The notes under the pieces are model-generated. The model saw only the letters and a list, made by a program, of their open reading frames with translations. It had not been told where the DNA came from and searched no databases. From Propionivibrio sp. (GTDB taxonomy: Bacteria; Pseudomonadota; Gammaproteobacteria; Burkholderiales; Rhodocyclaceae): 32,101 nucleotides of DNA. Each line of letters opens with the position of its first letter. The stretch's first letter is position 1. A program made the position numbers and the translations under genes. Of the stretch, positions 8,422 through 15,071 are shown in pieces. The stretch is taken from the NCBI RefSeq assembly GCF_029255185.1, contig NZ_JAPUVO010000125.1, positions 1-32,101 on the forward strand, written 5' to 3'.

Positions 8422-9029
8422 AGAAAATTTTCATTCTGTTTGCCGTGGTGTTGCTAGGCGGCTGTATCGGAGGCGCGAGAAATGCGCCACCTGTCGTCGT
8501 GTATGACTTCGGCTTGCCGGCGGCGCGCCTGTTTACCGACGGGCGCTGGTCGGGATTGGCGCTTGAGGTCAGGTCGCCTTCCTGGTTCGATGCGCCAAAC
8601 GTTGATTATCGGCTGGCCTACGCAGACCAGAAAATGCCACGTGAATATTCTGGCAGCCGTTGGGCTGACGCACCGGGTGTGCTGCTTGCGCAACTGCTTC
8701 GGCAGCAACTGGGAGTGGCGAGGGTTGGCGGATCTGCGACGATCGATTGTCTGCTCAAGGTCGAGTTGCAAGAGTTTTCACAGATATTTGATTCGCCGCA
8801 GCAAAGCCGTGGGGTGGTTCAGGGCAGCGTCAGACTGATTGATGCCAAAAGACAACTCGTGGGCGAGTGGCAGATGACCATTGAGATCCCCGCAGCAAGC
8901 CCGGACGCACAGGGCGGCGTCAATGCGCTGGTGGCGGCTAGCAGCGAGTTTGGCCGGCAACTGGCAGACTGGCTGCTAGCTCTGGGGAAAGACAAGGCCA
9001 TCAAGAGTTGTCGTGCGGGGCAAGCTTAA
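8418..9029 (+). CDS. ABC transporter auxiliary lipoprotein (PqiC/ABC_trans_aux type)
   Basis: Predicted lipoprotein: MKKIFILFAVVLLGGC with a lipobox LGGC and Cys at residue 16, followed by IGGARNAPPVVVYDFGLPA. The conserved core includes LALEVRSPSWFDAPNVDYRL, then YSGSRWADAPGVLLAQLLRQ. This pattern is that of the outer-membrane auxiliary component found beside MCE/Mla and Pqi operons, where it is thought to receive or dock the periplasmic MCE protein. Length 203 is typical. The start overlaps mlaD by 4 bases. It is the last gene of the operon; the next 184 bases are non-coding and I see no clear terminator there. Confidence 0.85.
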   Translation: MKKIFILFAVVLLGGCIGGARNAPPVVVYDFGLPAARLFTDGRWSGLALEVRSPSWFDAPNVDYRLAYADQKMPREYSGSRWADAPGVLLAQLLRQQLGVARVGGSATIDCLLKVELQEFSQIFDSPQQSRGVVQGSVRLIDAKRQLVGEWQMTIEIPAASPDAQGGVNALVAASSEFGRQLADWLLALGKDKAIKSCRAGQA

Positions 9030-9213
9030 ATACCATGACATAATCGGGCTCGAACGTCATGCTGGAAAAATTCCCTATGAGTTTATTGCGAAACAGCTAA
9101 ACTATGCGGCACAGGAAGCATCGTACTTCAGGCTTGACAAGGTCCAGAACATCGAAAGCCTGCACTTCCATTTGACACTCTGCTTTTCAACCAGCGATTA
9201 AAAGGAAAGTTCA

Positions 9214-11697
9214 ATGAAATTCCCTGACTCGTTACTTGCCTCAAGACTGCACCCGGTGCACATGCTCAAGGGTGTTCTTGCCATGCTGATGCTTGCTGCG
9301 GCCTCTCCGGTGTTCGCCAGTTCCGAAGCCAATCTGGTCTTGCCGAATCTGAAAGACCTTGCTCTGGCGAGTTTCCTGGGCGGCATGAGTGGCTGGCAAC
9401 TGCTGGCCTACGGTCTGATCGTCTGCGTTGCCGGACTGGCCTTTGGCGCCGTCATCTATGCCCAGGTCAAGGCCATGCCCGTGCATCGCTCGATGGCCGA
9501 AGTCAGCGAACTGATCTACGAAACCTGCAAGACCTATATGATTACCCAGGGCAAGTTTATTCTCCTGCTCGAGATTTTCATCGGCGTTATCATCGTCGCC
9601 TACTTTGGCTGGGTGCAGCACATGGCAGCCTCCGAAGTCGCCCTCATTCTCGCCTTCTCGCTGATCGGCATCGCCGGCTCCTTCGGTGTGGCTTGGTTCG
9701 GCATCCGTATCAACACCCTGGCCAACAGCCGCACCGCCTTCGCCTCACTTGAAGGCAAGCCTTTCCCGGTTTATGCGATTCCGATGAAGTCGGGAATTTC
9801 CGTTGGCATGATGCTGATCTCGACCGAACTCTTGATCATGCTCGGCATCCTGCTCTTCGTCTCGCCCGAACTGGCCGGCAAATGCTTCATCGGCTTTGCC
9901 ATCGGTGAATCGCTTGGCGCGGCCGCCTTGCGCATCGCTGGCGGCATCTTCACCAAGATTGCCGATATCGGTTCGGACCTGATGAAAATCGTCTTCAAGG
10001 TCAAGGAAGACGACCCGCGCAATCCCGGCGTCATCGCCGACTGTACCGGCGACAACGCCGGCGACTCGGTTGGCCCGACGGCTGATGGCTTTGAAACCTA
10101 CGGCGTTACCGGCGTCGCGCTGATCAGCTTCATCCTGCTGGCCGTACCCGAGGCCGCCGTACAGGTGCAACTGCTGGTCTGGATCTTCGTCATGCGCGTG
10201 ATGATGATCATCGCCTCCGGCATCTCCTACATCGGCAACGAACTTGTCATGAAGGCCAAATACGGCCATTCGGCCCACTTCAACTTCGAAGCGCCACTCA
10301 CCTCGCTGGTATGGGTCACTTCGATCGTCTCGCTGATCATCACCTTCATCGTTTCCAAGATGTTGATCGGCAACATCACGATCGGTGGTGTCGTTTACGT
10401 GAATCTGTGGTGGCAACTCTCGTTGATCATAACCTTCGGTACGCTGGCTGGTGCGATCATCCCGGAAGTGGTCAAGGTCTTCACGTCGACCAACTCCAGG
10501 CACGTTCGTGAAGTCGTCACCGCCTCGCGCGAAGGCGGCGCCAGTCTGAATATCCTGGCCGGCCTTACCGCCGGAAATTTCTCGGCATTCTGGATGGGGG
10601 TAATCATCGTTGCATTGATGACTGGCGCCTACCTGGTATCGCAGGGCGACCTGTCGCTGGTGATCAACCCCGATCCGGCCAAGGCCGGCATCATGGCTTC
10701 CGTTTTCTCTTTCGGCCTGGTTGCCTTCGGCTTTCTCGGCATGGGTCCGGTGACCATCGCCGTCGACAGTTATGGCCCGGTAACCGATAACGCCCAGTCG
10801 GTCTATGAATTATCGACCATCGAACAGATTCCGGGCATCGAAGCCGAAGTGAAGGATGCTTTCGGCATCACCCTGAATTTCGAAAAGGCCAAGGAATTGC
10901 TCGAAGAGAACGACGGCTGCGGCAATACCTTTAAGGCTACCGCCAAGCCGGTGCTGATCGGTACCGCGGTCGTCGGCGCGGCGACCATGGTGTTTTCCAT
11001 AATCATGCTGCTCACCGACGGCCTGGCCAACAATGTTAGCCACCTGTCGATGTTGCACCCGCCCTTCCTGCTCGGCCTGATTTCAGGCGGCGCGACGATC
11101 TTCTGGTTCTCCGGCGCCTCGACTCAGGCGGTATCGACCGGCGCCTACCGCGCCGTTGAATTCATCAAACTCAATATGAAGCTTGACGAAGGTTCGACCA
11201 AGGCCAACGTCGAAGACAGCAAGCGTGTAGTGGCCATCTGCACCCAGTATGCCCAGAAAGGCATGTTCAACATCTTTATGGCGGTGTTTTTCGGCACACT
11301 GGCCTGCGCCTTCATCGAGCCCTTTTTCTTCATCGGCTATCTGATCTCGCTGGCCATTATCGGGCTATACCAGGCTGTGTTCATGGCCAACGCCGGCGGG
11401 GCGTGGGATAACGCCAAAAAGATTGTCGAAACCGAATTGCGCGCCAAGGGTACTGAGTTGCATGCGGCAGCGGTGATCGGCGACACGGTCGGTGATCCGT
11501 TCAAGGATACCTGCTCGGTGGCGATGAACCCGATCATCAAATTCACCACCCTTTTTGGCCTGCTGGCTGTTGAAATGGCCGTCGGTCTTGTCGCGCAGGG
11601 GCAACAGAATCTGGCCTGGGCGTTGGCGTCCGTTTTCCTGTTGTTTAACCTGACCTTCGTCTATCGCAGCTTCTACGGCATGCGCATCGAGGATTAG
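9214..11697 (+). CDS. hppA: Divergent membrane-bound proton-translocating pyrophosphatase
   Basis: Hydrolyses pyrophosphate and pumps protons across the membrane. At 827 residues with many hydrophobic helices it is longer than usual (about 670-770); the first 30 or so residues resemble a signal or extra helix ending in VFASSEA. Core substrate residues are present: EDDPRNPGVIADCTGDNAGD (265-284), PTADGFETYG, YGPVTDNAQSVYEL and DTVGDPFKDT (757-766). GNTFKATAK has Lys at 574, the position where Lys marks potassium-independent pumps and Ala potassium-dependent ones. The normally conserved DX7KXE loop reads DIGSDLMKIVF (251-261), with Ile and Phe replacing Lys and Glu in a simple alignment, and an insertion (about 540-569) precedes GNTFK. 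These traits suggest the distant Na+-regulated H+-PPase group rather than the canonical one. The Shine-Dalgarno AAAGGAAAG supports the start. Confidence 0.9.
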   Translation: MKFPDSLLASRLHPVHMLKGVLAMLMLAAASPVFASSEANLVLPNLKDLALASFLGGMSGWQLLAYGLIVCVAGLAFGAVIYAQVKAMPVHRSMAEVSELIYETCKTYMITQGKFILLLEIFIGVIIVAYFGWVQHMAASEVALILAFSLIGIAGSFGVAWFGIRINTLANSRTAFASLEGKPFPVYAIPMKSGISVGMMLISTELLIMLGILLFVSPELAGKCFIGFAIGESLGAAALRIAGGIFTKIADIGSDLMKIVFKVKEDDPRNPGVIADCTGDNAGDSVGPTADGFETYGVTGVALISFILLAVPEAAVQVQLLVWIFVMRVMMIIASGISYIGNELVMKAKYGHSAHFNFEAPLTSLVWVTSIVSLIITFIVSKMLIGNITIGGVVYVNLWWQLSLIITFGTLAGAIIPEVVKVFTSTNSRHVREVVTASREGGASLNILAGLTAGNFSAFWMGVIIVALMTGAYLVSQGDLSLVINPDPAKAGIMASVFSFGLVAFGFLGMGPVTIAVDSYGPVTDNAQSVYELSTIEQIPGIEAEVKDAFGITLNFEKAKELLEENDGCGNTFKATAKPVLIGTAVVGAATMVFSIIMLLTDGLANNVSHLSMLHPPFLLGLISGGATIFWFSGASTQAVSTGAYRAVEFIKLNMKLDEGSTKANVEDSKRVVAICTQYAQKGMFNIFMAVFFGTLACAFIEPFFFIGYLISLAIIGLYQAVFMANAGGAWDNAKKIVETELRAKGTELHAAAVIGDTVGDPFKDTCSVAMNPIIKFTTLFGLLAVEMAVGLVAQGQQNLAWALASVFLLFNLTFVYRSFYGMRIED

Positions 11698-11704
11698 CCT
11701 AGAG

Positions 11705-11729
11705 CGGTGCGGCGTTTGACGCCGCACCG
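11705..11729 (+). terminator. Strong hairpin after hppA
   Basis: CGGTGCGGCGT (11705-11715), loop TTG, ACGCCGCACCG (11719-11729): a perfect 11-bp GC-rich stem starting 8 bases after the hppA stop. No T-run follows, so it may act as a stabiliser or a Rho-assisted terminator rather than a classical intrinsic one. Confidence 0.6.
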
Positions 11730-11789
11730 GCAAAGCCAGCGAGTACAATCAGGGCAACTCGAGTTACAGCGAAAAAGGCGGGCGCCCAC

Positions 11790-12113
11790 ATGCAGAGAAA
11801 ATCCTTCACAAGCAAGCTGGCCCCAGCGGCTCCGGAGTCATCCGGTGGCAGCGCGGCAAAAAAGCGCAAGCGGCTGGCCAAGGTTTTCCCGCGACCGCTC
11901 GACAAAAAACTGAAGGAGGTCGAGTTGGTTCGCGAGAAATTTTCAATGCGTGAGGACGAGCATGCACAGTTGGTTGATCTCAAACAGCGGCTGGCCGCTC
12001 TGGGGATCACCGTGAAGAAGAGCGAAATGTTGCGTGCCGGACTGCTGCTGCTTGTCACACTGGATGACGACGATTTAAAGGACGCGCTGACGAAGCTTCC
12101 CGCCATTGGCTGA
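11790..12113 (+). CDS. Small hypothetical protein, basic N-terminus with a ribbon-helix-helix-like C-terminal half
   Basis: 107 residues. The first half is rich in Lys, Arg, Ser and Pro (SAAKKRKRLAKVFPRPLDKK) and looks disordered. The second half (about 50-95) reads FSMREDEHAQLVDLKQRLAA, then LGITVKKSEMLRAGLLLLV. This resembles the strand-helix-helix pattern of RHH DNA-binding proteins (beta strand, helix, then a KSE-x-LRAG helix). A role in DNA or chromosome binding is inference. A TACAAT -10-like element lies at 11744-11749, without a clear -35. There is no clear Shine-Dalgarno before the ATG. Confidence 0.65.
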   Translation: MQRKSFTSKLAPAAPESSGGSAAKKRKRLAKVFPRPLDKKLKEVELVREKFSMREDEHAQLVDLKQRLAALGITVKKSEMLRAGLLLLVTLDDDDLKDALTKLPAIG

Positions 12114-12128
12114 CGGCGGGCGAGCGCG

Positions 12129-12338
12129 TTATTTTTCCGGCTTGTAGCCCTTAAACACGGCGCGGGCGTCTTGTTCGGCACGTTCCCTGGTGCATATTGA
12201 CGGGTCATCATCGTGCCCGCTGAAATAATCATCGGCCTGGGCGCGCATGACGAAGCCAATGGCCGTCTCGTCGCTCAGGGTGTAGATTTCGGTGAGCAAG
12301 GTGGCGACTTCGTCGAGGTGTTGTTCGTAAGTCATCAT
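12129..12338 (-). CDS. Small hypothetical protein (69 residues)
   Basis: Starts MMTYEQHLDEVATLLTEIYT and ends DARAVFKGYKPEK. Acidic and predicted helical, no family recognised. The open frame extends further upstream to 12539, but that part runs antisense through the SRP RNA and is not plausible, so I place the start at the ATG pair 12333-12338. It is divergent from the SRP RNA gene and converges on the gene at 11790. Confidence 0.55.
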   Translation of the reverse strand: MMTYEQHLDEVATLLTEIYTLSDETAIGFVMRAQADDYFSGHDDDPSICTRERAEQDARAVFKGYKPEK

Positions 12339-12392
12339 GAAGGCATGTCCGGTTGAGATGGTTTTTGTGATCGCTGTGCGACCATGTAATGA

Positions 12393-12401
12393 TGGTATTA
12401 T
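12393..12401 (+). promoter_or_regulatory. Extended -10 promoter of the SRP RNA gene
   Basis: TGGTATTAT is an extended -10 (TG-n-TATTAT) whose -10 hexamer ends 7 bases before the first base-paired nucleotide of the SRP RNA. A matching -35 is not obvious, which fits extended -10 promoters. Confidence 0.5.
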
Positions 12402-12408
12402 TCGTCCC

Positions 12409-12503
12409 GGCGGGTCCCCCCGCATTGCAGGGTGGTGAACCTGGTCAGGTCCGGAAGGGAGCAGCCACAGCCATTTACTGCGAGTGCCGGGGTAAGGCTC
12501 GCC
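12409..12503 (+). ncRNA. ffs: 4.5S signal recognition particle RNA (bacterial small SRP)
   Basis: The conserved apical domain is present: GGTGGTGAACCTGGTCAGG at 12431-12449, followed by TCCGGAAGGGAGCAGCCACA. It contains the GGAA tetraloop and the two internal loops that bind Ffh. The ends pair (GGCGGGT at 12409 with GGCTCGCC at 12496-12503), giving one long hairpin of about 95 nt. It forms the SRP with Ffh and targets membrane proteins to the translocon. Exact ends may differ by a few bases. No T-rich terminator is evident just downstream. Confidence 0.93.
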
Positions 12504-12545
12504 ACCTTCGTTTCTGGCGCAGTCGACAAGTTCCTCCACGCTAGG

Positions 12546-13649
12546 TCAAGTGAATCGTTGCATGAAGCGGCGATCAATCCGGTCTTTCCAGCGCCAAACC
12601 CAATCTCCGCCGATACTCAGTGGTCCCCAGGCCGCCAGCGCGTGGCGCTTGCCGGTGCTGATCAGGTAAAGCGCATTTTTCTGCGAATTCCATCGGCATA
12701 ATGTCCTGCCAGTACAGTAAGCACGCAGGTTGTCGGCGAGCAACGGGCCGGCACGTACGGCGAAGACGCCGGATTTTGGCCTCGGCTCGGCATAGGCCGC
12801 CACGTCGCCAGCGGCGAACACAAACCGATGAGATATGCTTTGCAGCGTTGCAGTGACCCGGATAAAGCCATTCGCATCGCATGCCATGCCACTTGCCGCT
12901 GGCCATAACGGTGCGGCGGCACCGGTCACCACCAAGCTGGCATCGCAGGCAATTTCTGAAGCATCGGATAAGCGTACACGGCCCGGCAGGAAAGCGCTTG
13001 CAGGGCGCTCTCCAAGGTGCTCAATATTGCGTTGTTTGAGCAGGCTGAGGGCGGCGTCTCTTAGTCTTTCTGGCAACCCAGTCAGTGCCAGCTTGCTGCC
13101 GCCAATCAGAATGACGCGAGCATGGGTGAGCTGCTCGATGGTAAATCGTTCTTGAATGGCGAAGGCCAGTTCCGTTCCCGCTGCACCATCACCGACAATC
13201 GACAGGGTGTAGGCGTTGTTATGGCGAGCGCGCTCAAGCATGCTGGGCCACACCGCCACAAAGCCTTCGATCGGGCGGATTGGAATGGCATTTTCCAGGA
13301 TGCCGGGGACGCTCCCCAAATCAACGATGGGTCCGCTGTCGATGGAAACTGCGTCAAAGGCGACGATTTCACCATTGGCGCAGTGTGCCCGTTTCGATTC
13401 AATATCGAGAGCCGTGCACGCGCTTTCGATAAACCGTACTCCAGAGCGTCTGGCCAAATCCACGATCGGAATGGCGCATTGCTCAATGCTGTAGTGACCA
13501 GCGATCCAGCCCGGTAACATGCCGGAATAAATCTGTCTTGGAAACGGCGAGATCAGAGTGACTTCGCAATCTGCGAAAGGCTGCCTGGCCAGCGCAGCGA
13601 GAACCTGCACATGGGCGTGACCGCCGCCGATCAGTACTAGACGAATCAT
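12546..13649 (-). CDS. FAD-dependent pyridine nucleotide-disulfide oxidoreductase, 'N-term to SelD' type
   Basis: 367 residues opening with the FAD-binding loop RLVLIGGGHAHVQVLAALAR and LISPFPRQIYSGMLPGWIAG, a pattern typical of the oxidoreductase domain found fused to, or next to, selenophosphate synthase SelD (the TIGR03169 type). A second nucleotide-binding region (LSIVGDGAAGTELAFAIQER, about residues 150-169) and FVFAAGDVAAY near 275 follow the NDH-2-like fold. No disulfide CxxC is visible. The substrate is unknown. It is the last gene of a three-gene minus-strand run with two glycosyltransferase-like genes that belong to the same selenium-associated neighbourhood in other genomes. No SelD domain is attached and none lies in this window. 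Confidence 0.85.
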   Translation of the reverse strand: MIRLVLIGGGHAHVQVLAALARQPFADCEVTLISPFPRQIYSGMLPGWIAGHYSIEQCAIPIVDLARRSGVRFIESACTALDIESKRAHCANGEIVAFDAVSIDSGPIVDLGSVPGILENAIPIRPIEGFVAVWPSMLERARHNNAYTLSIVGDGAAGTELAFAIQERFTIEQLTHARVILIGGSKLALTGLPERLRDAALSLLKQRNIEHLGERPASAFLPGRVRLSDASEIACDASLVVTGAAAPLWPAASGMACDANGFIRVTATLQSISHRFVFAAGDVAAYAEPRPKSGVFAVRAGPLLADNLRAYCTGRTLCRWNSQKNALYLISTGKRHALAAWGPLSIGGDWVWRWKDRIDRRFMQRFT

Positions 13650-13665
13650 TCTTGAAAGCTCAAAT

Positions 13666-14274
13666 TCAAGGGCTTACTCCTTCTCGCCCAAGTTTGGCCA
13701 GTCGTTGCAGATCATCAGGTCGATCCAGATCCCACAGTGTAAAAGGTTCTGCCCAGCGCAGCCCCAGCTCGATCAGCCGCTCACGGGTCTGCGCCATCAC
13801 CCGCTCGCTTCCCCAGTCAATGTCTTCAAACAAACGGGTGTGTGGACGGTTCAGCCCGATCAGCACATAGCCGCCATCTTCGGCTGGAATAAAAACCGCA
13901 TCGTTTCCTGCACGCAGCGCGCTTTCCGCAGTGGTCAGATGCATGCATTGCAAGGCGGGGCAGTCGGTGCCGATGAGCAGCAGGGGGCCAGCGTGTTTGG
14001 CAAAGGCGTGTGCCATGCGCGCTCCCAGGTCCGCCCCCGATTGCGCACAGACGCTGACGCCACGATAGTCGCGCAGGGCCCGGAAAAAACGGTGATTGAT
14101 GTCGGGAGCACAGTGCAGGGTAACTTTTCCCGACGCGAAGCAGTTGGCGAGTTGCAAGGCGCTCAAGGTCAGTTGACGCTGCAAGCGTGCCGCAGCAGCG
14201 GCACTCAGGGCAGGAATCAGCCTCGTTTTGGCGGCGCCAGGCTGCGGCGCCTTGGCAAAAATGGCGATGTCCAT
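13666..14274 (-). CDS. CofC-like nucleotidyl/glycosyltransferase, rSAM/selenodomain-associated transferase 1 type
   Basis: The product begins MDIAIFAKAPQPGAAKTRLI, the nucleotide-binding KxPxxGxxKTRL signature of the GT-A-like family known as selenodomain-associated transferase 1 (TIGR04282 type). LLIGTDCPALQCMHLTTAES carries the metal-binding Asp, and AVFIPAEDGGYVLIGLN and FEDIDWGSERVMAQT are also typical. About 202 residues, normal length. I use ATG 14272-14274, 4 bases after the upstream stop; an in-frame ATG at 14304 would add ten residues overlapping that gene. The reaction is not known; transfer of a nucleotide or sugar group is inferred from the fold. Confidence 0.82.
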   Translation of the reverse strand: MDIAIFAKAPQPGAAKTRLIPALSAAAAARLQRQLTLSALQLANCFASGKVTLHCAPDINHRFFRALRDYRGVSVCAQSGADLGARMAHAFAKHAGPLLLIGTDCPALQCMHLTTAESALRAGNDAVFIPAEDGGYVLIGLNRPHTRLFEDIDWGSERVMAQTRERLIELGLRWAEPFTLWDLDRPDDLQRLAKLGREGVSP

Positions 14275-14278
14275 CAGA

Positions 14279-14986
14279 TCAGCGTTGCCGGGGCGTGTAA
14301 CCATAACGAATGGCCAGTTGCTCTGGGTCCGCGCCGAAAAAAAACTCAGCGCGCAAACGCCACATGAGCAGAATGGTGCGCACTACCCCGTGCTTCTCCC
14401 AGCGCCGCCCCGAGGTGGTGACGCAGTGGCGCAGACAGGCTGGTGCAGCAATCCGCTTGAGTTTTGCCGACAGCGCGATGTCTTCCATCACAGGTAGCTC
14501 AGGATAGCCGCCAAGCTGCTGAAAAACCACGCGGCGAACGAAAATTGCCTGATCGCCGGTAGCGATTCCGGTCAGTCTCGAGCGCCAGTTCATCAGGCGT
14601 GCAACGACTGGCAGCAAGGGGTGGGTGCCGGCGATATGCACGTCGAATCGGCCCCACAGTGCGCCGGCCTTGATTGCTGTATTAATATGCTCGAATGCCG
14701 AAGGGGGAAGGCTGGTGTCAGCATGCAGGAACAGCAGCACCTCGCTGGTGCAGGTCACAGCGCCGGCGTTCAATTGCAGCGCGCGGCCGCGTGGCGAAAC
14801 AATGAGCCGGTCAAGTAGCGGACGGGCCTGCTCAGCGGTATCGTCGCTACTGCCGCCATCGACCAGAATCAGCGCTGCGCCCTGGCTGCGCAGGGATTGC
14901 AGCGACTCAAGCCAGGCCCGAATCTGCGCGCCTTCGTTAAGTGCCGGAATGATGACCGAAAGGAAGGGTGCAGGCATTGAAATCAT
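14279..14986 (-). CDS. Family 2 glycosyltransferase, rSAM/selenodomain-associated transferase 2 type
   Basis: The N-terminus has LSVIIPALNEGAQIRAWLES and ALILVDGGSSDDT (GT-A nucleotide-sugar loop), then SPRGRALQLNAGA and LLFLHADTSLPPSAFEHIN, where the HADT acid motif binds metal. GIATGDQAIFVRRVVFQQLG and LPVMEDIALSAKLKR follow. This order of motifs is that of the transferase 2 (TIGR04283) family, which is paired with the previous gene in many genomes. About 235 residues. ATG 14986 and ATG 14977 are both possible; neither has a good Shine-Dalgarno, and a hairpin at 14994-15012 sits just upstream. First gene of the trio. Confidence 0.82.
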   Translation of the reverse strand: MISMPAPFLSVIIPALNEGAQIRAWLESLQSLRSQGAALILVDGGSSDDTAEQARPLLDRLIVSPRGRALQLNAGAVTCTSEVLLFLHADTSLPPSAFEHINTAIKAGALWGRFDVHIAGTHPLLPVVARLMNWRSRLTGIATGDQAIFVRRVVFQQLGGYPELPVMEDIALSAKLKRIAAPACLRHCVTTSGRRWEKHGVVRTILLMWRLRAEFFFGADPEQLAIRYGYTPRQR

Positions 14987-14993
14987 CGGAGAA

Positions 14994-15012
14994 AGCCGGT
15001 CGGCAACCGGCT
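14994..15012 (-). terminator. Hairpin between rhlE and the selenodomain-associated trio
   Basis: On the minus strand AGCCGGT, loop TGCCG, ACCGGCT, then TTTCTCC: a perfect 7-bp stem. It may end the rhlE transcript or limit read-through into the transferase gene, whose start lies 8 bases further on. The T-run is short and interrupted. Confidence 0.4.
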
Positions 15013-15071
15013 GATCTGCGCATTTTATCGTGTCAGCCGAAATCCTGATGCTTCCGGACGATTGATGACGT

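Noticed and set aside
9013-9201. 62-codon open frame between the lipoprotein gene and hppA
   Set aside because: It overlaps the end of the lipoprotein gene, has no ribosome site and no recognisable composition; I treat the 9030-9213 stretch as non-coding leader.
9134-9201. Two TTGACA hexamers before hppA as -35 elements
   Set aside because: No acceptable -10 lies 16-18 bases downstream of either; the second would place the start inside the ribosome site.
12339-12539. Upstream extension of the small minus-strand gene at 12129
   Set aside because: It runs antisense through the SRP RNA and resembles no protein; the internal ATG pair at 12333-12338 is a better start.
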